Shown here: in pieces, positions 8,082 to 20,335 of the stretch | Numbering within the stretch: the stretch's first letter is position 1 | How the letters are laid out: every line of letters begins with the position of its first letter | Source of the DNA: Phalacrocorax aristotelis | Taxonomy: Eukaryota; Chordata; Aves; Suliformes; Phalacrocoracidae | Direction of reading: 5' to 3' | DNA: 64,000 nucleotides | Assembly (NCBI RefSeq): GCF_949628215.1 | Contig: NC_134288.1 | Span: 2,356,001-2,420,000, forward strand | The notes under the pieces: model-generated | Database searches by the model: none | What the model was told of the DNA's origin: nothing | What the model saw: only the letters and a program-made list of their open reading frames with translations | Position numbers and translations under genes: made by a program

Positions 8082-8187
8082 GGCACGGCAACGCAGCGAT
8101 GTGACAACGCTGCAACGTGACAACGGTGTGATGCGACAATGCCCCGTGGCTCTATATAGCCGCTCGCTGGGAGCCTCTGGAGCGAGC
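8082..8187 (+). promoter_or_regulatory. Core promoter of FSIP2-like copy 2
   Basis: TATATAG at 8153-8159. The upstream cluster reads GTGACAACGGTGTGATGCGAC, the common form that contains a MYB-like CAACGG. Confidence 0.65.
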
Positions 8188-8496
8188 GGAGTCAGCGCAG
8201 GGTCGCAGCTCCACGAGAGCTCTTGGAAGGAGCCGCGGAGCGCCGTCTCACTGCTGGCGTCCGAAAGGCAGACGCACTGCCGAGTGCACTGGGAGAGAGG
8301 AGAGAGGTGAGCAGCGGGGCCGACGGAGAGGGCTCAGCCGGGGAGCCCCGGGTGTGGCAGGGTTGCTCTGGGGCCTTGGCACATGCCCTTTCTTGCAAGT
8401 GCCATGCAGGAGGCTTCTTGAGCTGGCACCTGAGTGTCTCTGTCTTCCTAGCTCGGGCACAGGAGACGGCACCTGGGAGAAGGAGCTACTGGGCTG

Positions 8497-11283
8497 ATGG
8501 ATCCGAGGCTGCTGGACCTCCCCCTCGGGGTCAAAATCCCTGTGTTGCCCGGCTCCAAGCCTGTCTTCTGCAGGGCAAAGCTGGGGGAAAAGGTAAACGA
8601 AGCAGAAAGGGGTAGAAAAGCTCTCTTCTTTTACGGGGTCCCCGTCATTCAGAGAAGGGGCGGCCTTGTGCCCACCTGCTCTACAGCGGGAGCTGCAGCC
8701 CTTCAGTCGCACAGGGCTGGGGAGGCGCGGGGAGCGCGTGGCTCCATGGTGCCAAGAGGAAGGAGGACTTGCCCCATAGCGGTGCTCCAGGCTGGCCAGA
8801 GCTGGATGGAGAGGAGTCTTCCAGCTACCTTTAGCTTTGCACAAGCACAGCTTGGCACCTCTGGGGAGCAGCGCAATCCTGTTTTGCAACAAGGGTGAAT
8901 TGCCTGAGGAAAAGGCATGGCTGTAGGCAACATTGCAGCTCAGCTCCTTACAGGTGCAGCACGGGGTGCACCCCTCTCACCCCCGCAGTAAACAGCTCCT
9001 TGTCTGCCTCCAGCACCGGTAGAGATAGCCACCGGACGGGGGGGTGTAGGCAGAGGCCGCCTTCTCCGCTGGAGAGTCTCTGATGTAGCGAGAGCTCTCC
9101 TCTGGGTGGGAAGCAAGCCAGGGACTAGCCTGTACCTCGGAGCTTTGGAAATGCCAGCCTGTGTGTGTGAGGAGCTCGGAAGCATGTTCGTCTCCGCTGC
9201 TCTCTCCTGACCTGGAGTTCATCCTCTGGAACATCTCCCTTACAGCTTCAGCGGCCCTCATGCTATTTTGACCTGGGAGATCCCTACGGTCGCCGACTGC
9301 CCACAGAGTACAACAGCCTGCACGACCCCCATCTCCGGGCCTACCACAAACGCCAAGACAACCTGCAGAGGCTGAAGAGAGGGGGTTTCGTCACCAGCGA
9401 TGGCAAGGTAGGTTTGGCCGATAGTCGTCGGGCCGATAAAAACGGTTCCCTCCGAGCGGGGTTCCCTGAGCGCAGAGGGAGCACGTACAGAGGAGCAGCC
9501 CCCCTCCCGCTGGGTTTGGGCTGTTTCGGGGAAGGCAGCCTGCTGCCAGTAGCTGGCTTGACAGCGTTCGGGTGATTTCTGCCCTCGTCTCTCCGTAGGT
9601 GGTTTGCACTCTGAAGGAGTTCAACGAGTACAGGCAGTATCTGACCGGACTCAAGCTGGAGGCAGAGTACGTGTTCAGGCGAGAGGAGGTAGGCAAAGCG
9701 CAGTGTTGGCGGACGCCTGTCAGCGGCACGGTGCCGAGGGCTGGGGCTTGGCTCGCGGCATCTCGGGGGGGGCGCTCAGTGCAGAAGAGACGAGGGCTGT
9801 GCTCGTGGGCCAGGCGTGGTGCCGGGGAAAGGACTAGCCGGCTCGGAGCTGAGCCAGCGCAGGGTGCTGGGGTGGGCACGGGCAGGAAGGTCATGTGCGA
9901 GCCCGCGTTGTCCTGAGGGAACCCTTCTCTTGTGCCCTCGCCGCGTGGCTGAAGCAGAGCGCTGGCCTGGGCCCGCGTGAAGCCTCAGCACGCAGGGGCG
10001 GGAGCGCTTGTCTGGGCAACGGCGAGCCACAACGCGGTGTCACCTTGCAGGAAAGGCTTCGGCAACGCCTGGCCACGTTAAGGGATGCCCACAAACCGCT
10101 GGGGACAATGGACGCTTCGTGCCTACTGGAGCAGCTGCGGCAGCCTCAAAGACCATCTTGCCCACCTCCACCCGCGAGCAGAAAGATCTCCCTGAAATCG
10201 GGGCGCTGCAGGAGGCTGAAAGCAGCTTTGGACGAAGGCCAAACCTGCTCCCAACCTGAGCTGGGACAGGAAGGTGCTGAGCTGCCCAGGAGGGTCAGTA
10301 GCGGTGCTGACTCCGGCAAGCAGCCAGACCGCGCTGCAGACAGCGTGTCCAGAGCTGCGTCTCAACAACAAGCCGCAACAGAAGCCCAGAAGCTTGAAGA
10401 GGTGGCTGAGGCTGTGGTGTGGGAAGTGTTGCAGAGGGTGAAGGCTCCTCGGGCTCAGGCTGCCTGCGTTTTAAGGAGGGCTGCCCAGGGGATCAGGGGA
10501 AGCTTGTGTGGCAGCGCCGGAGGAGCAGAGCCTTTGGAGACTTCTCCTTCACTTTGCCAGCAGGAAATCGGACGGGTGGCCAAAGAGCTCGTAGCGACCG
10601 TGCTGGAGAGCTTGGCAAAGGCTTTGACATCCAGCATGGCCACAGCGTGTGAGCCAGGGCCGGCAGGCAGGCGGAAGGAGCGACCTGTTGCCGGAGGAGC
10701 CACCCGAGCCGAGGAAGAGAAATCGGGGCAAGCTGAAACAGCAGCTTCCGATGGAGCGTCTGCAGAGGCTTCCCTGGACAAACTCATCAGAGAAGTTGTT
10801 GACGGCGTTTGCTGCACCTTGGAATCCTTTGCAACTTCTCAGGTTGAACGAGACCCTAGCTGCAAATATTCCAACAGCCTGGAGCTTCCTGGGAGAAATC
10901 TCTCCAAGAGACAGGCGCAGCCATCCCAGGCGCCTTTCTCAAGGCAGGCTGTGGAACAAGCACAGGGACTCCCCAGAGCATCTCAACAGCAGAGCCTGGA
11001 AGCAAGCAAGGGACCAAAGTCGCTTGCCTTGCAGCCACTGCCAAACAGAGTCGCTGCTGATGCCTCGCAACTCAGTGGCACGACTGCCGGGGAGAGCATC
11101 CAAAATGCCTCCTCCGGAGTTCAGCAGCACCACGCCGAACGGGCTGGGTATGCCACAACTGTTGTCCCTGAGGTTCTTGCAACGGCGCCGAAGTTCGAGC
11201 GAGAACTGACGCCGAAGCCGACAGCCTTAGCCAACACTTTGGCTATAAGGACCATGGCAAGCGCATCATCGACTCTGTTTTAG
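8497..11283 (+). CDS. FSIP2-like: FSIP2-like protein, copy 2, C-terminally truncated by frameshift (526 aa)
   Basis: Exons are 8497-8592, 9246-9407, 9599-9688 and 10051-11283. Near 11263 the other copies read GGCAAGCCGCATCATC and this one reads GGCAAGCGCATCATC. One C is lost, so the frame shifts, adds ASASSTLF-type residues and stops at 11281-11283 instead of at the usual place (equivalent to 11495). The product loses the fourth amphipathic helix and about 70 C-terminal residues but keeps the FSIP2-like N-terminus and helices 1-3. Other differences are Met at residue 136 where the rest have Ile, and a GTAGGT donor after exon 3. It may be a shorter working protein or an early pseudogene. A single-base assembly error is also possible. 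Confidence 0.8.
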
Positions 11284-11655
11284 AGCGGAGCTGTCAACCC
11301 GGGCCTGCCCTGAGTCCCAGACTGAATTTTGGAAGGTGCGTCGCAAAGCTGCCTGCACCATCAGATGGAAAGGAGAGCTATCCCGCTGAGGACGTCCTCC
11401 CCTCCGTGTGCCCACACTTCTCCGGACAGCCCGTCGTCCGGCGGGTGCGAAGCCCCCTGCCCGGGCAGGAGCACAGCGCAGAGCAGTGCGCGTAAAGCTT
11501 GTGCAAGGCGAGCCCCAGCAGCCCGTGTCAGAAAGGAGGGTGTTAGCTGGCAGGCTTGTGGACACTGTCCTGAGTAGGTGTGTGGCAGGAGAGGTGCAGA
11601 GCCCCTGGGCAGCTCCACCAGGCAGCACACACAGACCTTACGCCCTTGTGCTCGC

Positions 11656-11661
11656 AATAAA
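11656..11661 (+). terminator. Polyadenylation signal AATAAA, copy 2
   Basis: AATAAA with the same GT-rich sequence downstream. Because of the early stop, the 3' UTR is longer here, about 390 bases. Confidence 0.75.
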
Positions 11662-12908
11662 GAGCTCACTCCCAAGTGCTTGCTTGTGCCTACCTACGTT
11701 CAAGCCAGCCCAGGCTGTGTCTGGGCATTTTCCCTGCGGCAATCTCCCTCGTCTTTTTCCCTCCTGCGGCCTCCGTCACGCTAAGACCCGATTTTAGAGG
11801 GAATCTTAACCACGGAGGCGAGAAGTAGCCAGCATTTTTGTCTTGTTTAGCAAGCTTTGCTGCCAGGCTAGCGGAGGGGACGGGTCCGGTTCTAGGAGGC
11901 CTGGCTTTCACCTTCTGTGAGGGACAATGTTGGCCTTCGCCTTGAGATCCTTTTTGCAGGGCCCTTTCTCCTCAGGCCAAGCTCCCCCAGAAGCTCTGCA
12001 CAGATAGGTGCTGTCACTGCGCCTGGGATGGGCGGTGGCCTCTCCACCCGGGGCCCGCTCTGCCACGTGTTGTTTGGGTCTGGTCTGTCCTGAGCGGGGA
12101 GGCAGGTATGTTGTGGAGGCCCAGAATGGTGCACGGGAGCAGGTTCGCATGAGCAGCCCGTGCCAGGGCTCAGCCAGAGGGGAGCGGCGGGAGCAACCCC
12201 CTCTTGAACGGGAGCTCACTACCCTGCTGTGCCGCACACGGGCTTGGCCTTGGACGGTCTCCCATGGAGCATCCCCTGGGGAAGGGAGGCCTTCGGTCCC
12301 ACAAGGAGACAAGGCCGAGGGTTGACAGTTGACATTCAAACGCTAACTGCTCGGCGGTGGAAATTTGTGACCGAGGAACGATCCGGCACGGAGGGCAAGG
12401 AGGCCCCACTGCGAGAAGGGGTTGACCTGGCTGGAAGCAGGGGTGCCAGAGACAGCAGGACTCCCTGCAAGGGAGCGCAGTTTCCCTGGGTGATTAGAAA
12501 CAGCCTCGGCACTGCCTTGTAGCCATCCTGGAACGGAAGCTCTCAGGGGCCACCTCTGACTGGCCAGCAGAGCTGCTCTGGGAGATGGGCCCACGGCCCA
12601 GCTGAGGTGCCCCAGGCAAACCGCTCAAACTGCTCACGGGATGGGCGCTGGTGCAAGGGGAGGGAAGGAACCTGCTTGTGACGCATCATTGCCGACTCCA
12701 GGTAGAGCCGCTCTGCCCAATGCATTGTTCGGGTTTTTTGGTTTAGCTTGGTTGTTTTTCGTATTCAAGCACAAACGTGGGTTTAGTTTGCCTCGAGGGG
12801 TGCCGTAAAAATTCCCCAATAGCAGGAAACAGAGCCCGGCCTACCCAGAGAACCTCTCGAGTCTTTGGTTTACCACTCTGCCCATCTGCAGAGAGAAAGT
12901 AACCCCAG

Positions 12909-14977
12909 CTGCAGGGAGCCTACAGCGGGCACCTGGAGGGGCCCTCACAGCCCTGCGACACCGGCAACAAGGGACATGTTGTGCAGGCGTTCTTTAGCTC
13001 TAACTTCTGGAAGGCCTTCCCACAGGAACTGCTATGTATCGGAGGCTGTGAGCAGTGGCTCGAGGTAAGGCGTGAGCTCCCTCAGTCTCTCTCTCCACCC
13101 CAGCCTCTTTCCCGGGACAATGCCAGCCCTTCAGGATCACCAGCACTCGTCCCCACACCTCCACAGCCAGCCCCTCTCTCCCCCAGGCTAAAGGCGTCCT
13201 TCTCTCCTGGCTGGCCAAACCAGAGGTCCCTCCTGTTCCCTGGCAAGACGGTCAGCACGCAGACGCAGAGAGGGAAATGCTCGCTGCAGGCAGCTAGGTA
13301 TGCTCCCGAGCACCTTGGCTGCCCCTGGAGCAGCCAGCCCCTCGGGCCCTCTTCTCACTCATGTCAGCACCAGAAAACACCAGCAGCCAAACCACCTTCC
13401 CTCTGCTACTCCAGCCCTGCCCGGTCACTCTGGATTCTGTTCTGAATTGCCTTCTTTCTGTTCGTGCCCTCTCCTCGACTGGAATGGCAAAACCCCGTGA
13501 CACGGGGGTGAGAATATCTTTGTAAGCAAACTGGCTGGCAGGACGGAGACACGCAGCGCCGCGTGCCTCTGTCGCCTCTGCACCCCGGCCCCTGCCGAGG
13601 CTTTCGGCAGAGACCGCCTTCCTCCTGCCCTCGCTGAGCTCCTGGGCTCAGAAGTGCCGTGAACTTCAGTGGGTCTCTTTGCAGGGACGTCACCACGCTC
13701 GTAACATCGCAGGCTGTCCCAGCTGATGTGTGGCCATGGGATCCTCTCCGTGAGCTTTACCGATACCCCAACACACCGCAGTGTGCTGGTTTTGGCTGAC
13801 AAGGCGTTAATTCTCCTCCCCGTGGGGCGCCGGCTACCTTTCCAGCTTCCCGCGCTCTGCCACGTCGGCGGGAGGCTGGCAGGGGCAGAGGGGCAGGGCC
13901 ATGGCGGGGGCGGCTGCCCGCCGCTGCCCAATGGCATGTTCATTCCGTAGCATGTGACACCATGGCCAGTATATTAAGGGGGGGGCAGTTTTCGGCTCGG
14001 AAGAGGCGCGCCGTGGGGCGGGCGGGCGCCTGCGTCGCGTGGCGTATTTCCGCCCTTCATTTCCCTCCCCCGCCCCGCCCGGGTTTTGCGCCTCTCGTTG
14101 TTCTCATTTCCATTGCATTGTTGTTGTTTGGGTTTTTTTTCGAAATCTTAATCATCGAACTGTTCTTATCTGAACCCACGAGCGTTACCCTTCTGATTCT
14201 CTCCCCGATCTGCCCGTGGGGGAGTGAGCGAGCGGCTGTGCGGGGCTGAGCTGCCGGCTAAACCACGACACACAGGTAAGGAGCGGTCTCTGTTTTTAAA
14301 GTGATGGAACCCCAGAGGTGTGACACAACTTCCAAGGGGGTCTTAGTTTAGCTAGTTCCTGTCACTTTTGTGACTCCCTGACTTGCACTGCACAGGGCGT
14401 TCTGCTCTGCCTTGCCTAGCTTCTTACAGGCAGAGCCCGGCGGATGCACGGTCTGGCGTCTGCTGCGGCTCTCGGGCGTCCCTGTGCTTTCCAGCTGCAG
14501 AGGAACTGCACACAGGGCCTCGCACGTCCCCTACCGGGACCACATACAGCTCCGGCAGCGCTTCCTGAGGGTGCAAATGTCTGTGAACACGGCGCAAGGG
14601 GCGTCGCTGTTGTGGCTGAGGAGCCAACGCCGCAGGGAGAGGGGAGTCGGGGCACAGCCGATGCCGCTCCTGCGCTTGCAAAGCAGGAGAAGAGCGGCAG
14701 CTGGCGCATGTGCAAGAGGCTGCTTTGGAAGCAGAGGAGCATGGTTCCTGGGCCGTGCACTTTGCTGTTTCCCGCGAGACCCACGGTAATCATCGGCACG
14801 TACCATTTATTACTCTCCCTGTTTCTTGCCTTTGTTTAACAAGAGAGCCTGGCAGGACCTCTCCCGTTTCAAAGCTGCCACGACGACCTGAGGAGGACAG
14901 GCGACGCACCACCGATCCCAAACGCGGGCACGCAGTCGTTAGGCTCGATGGTCGGGCCGCCGTTCAGCAGGACCTAG
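12909..14977 (+). pseudogene. Second-gene remnants, copy 2, interrupted by an LTR
   Basis: The exon-like pieces A-E occur in the same order as in copy 1. Here the sequence after the in-frame TAG of piece B is GTATGC rather than GTACGC. Product unidentified. Confidence 0.35.
13782..14270 (+). mobile_element. Solo LTR, copy 2
   Basis: Same insertion as in copy 1, with the same flanks and length, so it was inherited by duplication. It is a fossil without an internal region. Confidence 0.8.
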
Positions 14978-15384
14978 ACGGGCTGGAGGAAGGGGCCATC
15001 GGCGACCTCACCGCATCCAGCCCCAAAGCGGTAGGAAGTGAGAGCCGAAGCGAGCAGCAGAGACGAGGGCGGGGGAGGCTCACTGGGAAGGGGGCAGAGA
15101 GGTGCCTGGGCTGAAGGGGAGCCTGAGGAAAGGGCAGGTGAGGGGTTTCCCTCGGCCTCTGTTTGCCTTCTGCGTTGTTTCTCAAGACGCGAATCGGGAA
15201 TTGGATGTTGACTGCTGTGGGCCAACAATCCAATTCAGTGCAGTCGCCTGACTCGAGGCTGCTTTGCCCGTGACAGGGAAGAGGTCTAAAAAGGAAAAGG
15301 GGGAAAGCTGAGCTAAGAAGGAGCCTCTCTGCTGTGGCCGTTCCTTGCATCTCTTCCCGCTTGTCGAGGATGCCTGCTTTGCTT

Positions 15385-15468
15385 CACAGAATCGCAGAGG
15401 AGTTGAGGTGGGAAGGGCCCTGTGGAGATGACCTCTCAAAGCGCGCTCAGCAAGAGCGGGTGGCCCAC
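15385..15468 (-). mobile_element. CR1 LINE 3'-end fragment, copy 3
   Basis: CR1 tail remnant in the same place relative to the promoter. Confidence 0.6.
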
Positions 15469-15507
15469 AGGCCTGTCCCATGGTCCGGTGGGCGGCAGCC
15501 GGGCGGC

Positions 15508-15613
15508 GGCACGGCAACGCAGCGATGTGACAACGCTGCAACGTGACAACGGTGTGATGCGACAATGCCCCGTGGCTCTATATAGCCGCTCGCTGGGAGC
15601 CTCTGGAGCGAGC
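15508..15613 (+). promoter_or_regulatory. Core promoter of FSIP2-like copy 3
   Basis: TATATAG at 15579-15585. The common CAACGG form of the upstream cluster is present. Confidence 0.65.
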
Positions 15614-15922
15614 GGAGTCAGCGCAGGGTCGCAGCTCCACGAGAGCTCTTGGAAGGAGCCGCGGAGCGCCGTCTCACTGCTGGCGTCCGAAAGGCAGACG
15701 CACTGCCGAGTGCACTGGGAGAGAGGAGAGAGGTGAGCAGCGGGGCCGACGGAGAGGGCTCAGCCGGGGAGCCCCGGGTGTGGCAGGGTTGCTCTGGGGC
15801 CTTGGCACATGCCCTTTCTTGCAAGTGCCATGCAGGAGGCTTCTTGAGCTGGCACCTGAGTGTCTCTGTCTTCCTAGCTCGGGCACAGGAGACGGCACCT
15901 GGGAGAAGGAGCTACTGGGCTG

Positions 15923-18922
15923 ATGGATCCGAGGCTGCTGGACCTCCCCCTCGGGGTCAAAATCCCTGTGTTGCCCGGCTCCAAGCCTGTCTTCTGCAGG
16001 GCAAAGCTGGGGGAAAAGGTAAACGAAGCAGAAAGGGGTAGAAAAGCTCTCTTCTTTTACGGGGTCCCCGTCATTCAGAGAAGGGGCGGCCTTGTGCCCA
16101 CCTGCTCTACAGCGGGAGCTGCAGCCCTTCAGTCGCACAGGGCTGGGGAGGCGCGGGGAGCGCGTGGCTCCATGGTGCCAAGAGGAAGGAGGACTTGCCC
16201 CATAGCGGTGCTCCAGGCTGGCCAGAGCTGGATGGAGAGGAGTCTTCCAGCTACCTTTAGCTTTGCACAAGCACAGCTTGGCACCTCTGGGGAGCAGCGC
16301 AATCCTGTTTTGCAACAAGGGTGAATTGCCTGAGGAAAAGGCATGGCTGTAGGCAACATTGCAGCTCAGCTCCTTACAGGTGCAGCACGGGGTGCACCCC
16401 TCTCACCCCCGCAGTAAACAGCTCCTTGTCTGCCTCCAGCACCGGTAGAGATAGCCACCGGACGGGGGGGTGTAGGCAGAGGCCGCCTTCTCCGCTGGAG
16501 AGTCTCTGATGTAGCGAGAGCTCTCCTCTGGGTGGGAAGCAAGCCAGGGACTAGCCTGTACCTCGGAGCTTTGGAAATGCCAGCCTGTGTGTGTGAGGAG
16601 CTCGGAAGCATGTTCGTCTCCGCTGCTCTCTCCTGACCTGGAGTTCATCCTCTGGAACATCTCCCTTACAGCTTCAGCGGCCCTCATGCTATTTTGACCT
16701 GGGAGATCCCTACGGTCGCCGACTGCCCACAGAGTACAACAGCCTGCACGACCCCCATCTCCGGGCCTACCACAAACGCCAAGACAACCTGCAGAGGCTG
16801 AAGAGAGGGGGTTTCGTCACCAGCGATGGCAAGGTGCGTTTGGCCGATAGTCGTCGGGCCGATAAAAACGGTTCCCTCCGAGCGGGGTTCCCTGAGCGCA
16901 GAGGGAGCACGTGCAGAGGAGCAGCCCCCCTCCCGCTGGGTTTGGGCTGTTTCGGGGAAGGCAGCCTGCTGCCAGTAGCTGGCTTGACAGCGTTCGGGCG
17001 ATTTCTGCCCTCGTCTCTCCGTAGGTGGTTTGCACTCTGAAGGAGTTCAACGAGTACAGGCAGTATCTGACCGGACTCAAGCTGGAGGCAGAGTACGTGT
17101 TCAGGCGAGAGGAGGTAGGCAAAGCGCAGTGTTGGCGGACGCCTGTCAGCGGCACGGTGCCGAGGGCTGGGGCTTGGCTCGCGGCATCTCGGGGGGGGCG
17201 CTCAGTGCAGAAGAGACGAGGGCTGTGCTCGTGGGCCAGGCGTGGTGCCGGGGAAAGGACTAGCCGGCTCAGAGCTGAGCCAGCGCAGGGTGCTGGGGTG
17301 GGCACGGGCAGGAAGGTCATGTGCGAGCCCGCGTTGTCCTGAGGGAACCCTTCTCTTGTGCCCTCGCCGCGTGGCTGAAGCAGAGCGCTGGCCTGGGCCC
17401 GCGTGAAGCCTCAGCACGCAGGGGCGGGAGCGCTTGTCTGGGCAACGGCGAGCCACAACGCGGTGTCACCTTGCAGGAAAGGCTTCGGCAACGCCTGGCC
17501 ACGTTAAGGGATGCCCACAAACCGCTGGGGACAATCGACGCTTCGTGCCTGCTGGAGCAGCTGCGGCAGCCTCAAAGACCATCTTGCCCACCTCCACCCG
17601 CGAGCAGAAAGATCTCCCTGAAATCGGGGCGCTGCAGGAGGCTGAAAGCAGCTTTGGATGAAGGCCAAACCTGCTCCCAACCTGAGCTGGGACAGGAAGG
17701 TGCTGAGCTGCCCAGGAGGGTCAGTAGCGGTGCTGACTCCGGCAAGCAGCCAGACCGCGCTGCAGACAGCGTGTCCAGAGCTGCGTCTCAACAACAAGCC
17801 GCAACAGAAGCCCAGAAGCTTGAAGAGGTGGCTGAGGCTGTGGTGTGGGAAGTGTTGCAGAGGGTGAAGGCTCCTCGGGCTCAGGCTGCCTGCGTTTTAA
17901 GGAGGGCTGCCCAGGGGATCAGGGGAAGCTTGTGTGGCAGCGCCGGAGGAGCAGAGCCTTTGGAGACTTCTCCTTCACTTTGCCAGCAGGAAATCGGACG
18001 GGTGGCCAAAGAGCTCGTAGCGACCGTGCTGGAGAGCTTAGCAAAGGCTTTGACATCCAGCATGGCCACAGCGTGTGAGCCAGGGCCGGCAGGCAGGCGG
18101 AAGGAGCGACCTGTTGCCGGAGGAGCCACCCGAGCCGAGGAAGAGAAATCGGGGCAAGCTGAAACAGCAGCTTCCGATGGAGCGTCTGCAGAGGCTTCCC
18201 TGGACAAACTCATCAGAGAAGTTGTTGACGGCGTTTGCTGCACCTTGGAATCCTTTGCAACTTCTCAGGTTGAACGAGACCCTAGCTGCAAATATTCCAA
18301 CAGCCTGGAGCTTCCTGGGAGAAATCTCTCCAAGAGACAGGCGCAGCCATCCCAGGCGCCTTTCTCAAGGCAGGCTGTGGAACAAGCACAGGGACTCCCC
18401 AGAGCATCTCAACAGCAGAGCCTGGAAGCAAGCAAGGGACCAAAGTCGCTTGCCTTGCAGCCACTGCCAAACAGAGCCGCTGCTGATGCCTCGCAACTCA
18501 GTGGCACGACTGCCGGGGAGAGCATCCAAAATGCCTCCTCCGGAGTTCAGCAGCACCACGCCGAACGGGCTGGGTATGCCACAACTGTTGTCCCTGAGGT
18601 TCTTGCAACGGCGCCGAAGTTCGAGCGAGAACTGACGCCGAAGCCGACAGCCTTAGCCAACACTTTGGCTATAAGGACCATGGCAAGCCGCATCATCGAC
18701 TCTGTTTTAGAGCGGAGCTGTCAACCCGAGCCTGCCCTGAGTCCCAGACTGAATTTTGGAAGGTGCGTCGCAAAGCTGCCTGCACCATCAGATGGAAAGG
18801 AGAGCTATCCCGCTGAGGACGTCCTCCCCTCCGTGTGCCCACACTTCTCCGGACAGCCCGTCGTCCGGCGGGTGCGAAGCCCCCTGCCCGGGCAGGAGCA
18901 CAGCGCAGAGCAGTGCGCGTAA
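15923..18922 (+). CDS. FSIP2-like: FSIP2-like protein, copy 3 (597 aa, intact)
   Basis: Exons are 15923-16018, 16672-16833, 17025-17114 and 17477-18922, all with intact GT-AG sites and an open frame. Differences from the commonest sequence are Ala for Val at residue 450 and Glu for Gly at residue 534, both in the last exon and outside the four helices. Residue 210 is Arg (CGC). Confidence 0.85.
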
Positions 18923-19082
18923 AGCTTGTGCAAGGTGAGCCCCAGCAGCCCGTGTCAGAAAGGAGGGTGTTAGCTGGCAGGCTTGTGGACACTGTCCTGA
19001 GGAGGTGTGTGGCAGGAGAGGTGCAGAGCCCCTGGGCAGCTCCACCAGGCAGCACACACAGACCTTATGCCCTTGTGCTCGC

Positions 19083-19088
19083 AATAAA
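19083..19088 (+). terminator. Polyadenylation signal AATAAA, copy 3
   Basis: AATAAA 161 bases after the stop codon. Confidence 0.75.
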
Positions 19089-20335
19089 GAGCTCACTCCC
19101 AAGTGCTTGCTTGTGCCTACCTACGTTCAAGCCAGCCCAGGCTGTGTCTGGGCATTTTCCCTGCGGCAATCTCCCTCGTCTTTTTCCCTCCTGCGGCCTC
19201 CGTCACGCTAAGACCCGATTTTAGAGGGAATCTTAACCACGGAGGCGAGAAGTAGCCAGCATTTTTGTCTTGTTTAGCAAGCTTTGCTGCCAGGCTAGCG
19301 GAGGGGACGGGTCCGGTTCTAGGAGGCCTGGCTTTCACCTTCTGTGAGGGACAATGTTGGCCTTCGCCTTGAGATCCTTTTTGCAGGGCCCTTTCTCCTC
19401 AGGCCAAGCTCCCCCAGAAGCTCTGCACAGTTAGGTGCTGTCACTGCGCCTGGGATGGGCGGTGGCCTCTCCACCCGGGGCCCGCTCTGCCACGTGTTGT
19501 TTGGGTCTGGTCTGTCCTGAGCGGGGAGGCAGGTATGTTGTGGAGGCCCAGAATGGTGCACGGGAGCAGGTTCGCATGAGCAGCCCGTGCCAGGGCTCAG
19601 CCAGAGGGGAGCGGCGGGAGCAACCCCCTCTTGAACGGGAGCTCACTACCCTGCTGTGCCGCACACGGGCTTGGCCTTGGACGGTCTCCCATGGAGCATC
19701 CCCTGGGGAAGGGAGGCCTTCGGTCCCACAAGGAGACAAGGCCGAGGGTTGACAGTTGACATTCAAACGCTAACTGCTCGGCGGTGGAAATTTGTGACCG
19801 AGGAACGATCCGGCACGGAGGGCAAGGAGGCCCCACTGCGAGAAGGGGTTGACCTGGCTGGAAGCAGGGGTGCCAGAGACAGCAGGACTCCCTGCAAGGG
19901 AGCGCAGTTTCCCTGGGTGATTAGAAACAGCCTCGGCACTGCCTTGTAGCCATCCTGGAACGGAAGCTCTCAGGGGCCACCTCTGACTGGCCAGCAGAGC
20001 TGCTCTGGGAGATGGGCCCACGGCCCAGCTGAGGTGCCCCAGGCAAACCGCTCAAACTGCTCACGGGATGGGCGCTGGTGCAAGGGGAGGGAAGGAACCT
20101 GCTTGTGACGCATCATTGCCGACTCCAGGTAGAGCCGCTCTGCCCAATGCATTGTTCGGGTTTTTTGGTTTAGCTTGGTTGTTTTTCGTATTCAAGCACA
20201 AACGTGGGTTTAGTTTGCCTCGAGGGGTGCCGTAAAAATTCCCCAATAGCAGGAAACAGAGCCCGGCCTACCCAGAGAACCTCTCGAGTCTTTGGTTTAC
20301 CACTCTGCCCATCTGCAGAGAGAAAGTAACCCCAG

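Larger units (their letters stand above)
7428..14853 (+). repeat. Tandem unit, copy 2 (7426 bp)
   Basis: One base shorter than copy 1 because of a deletion in the last exon of its FSIP2-like gene near 11263. It shares the GTAGGT exon-3 donor only with copy 6. Confidence 0.98.
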
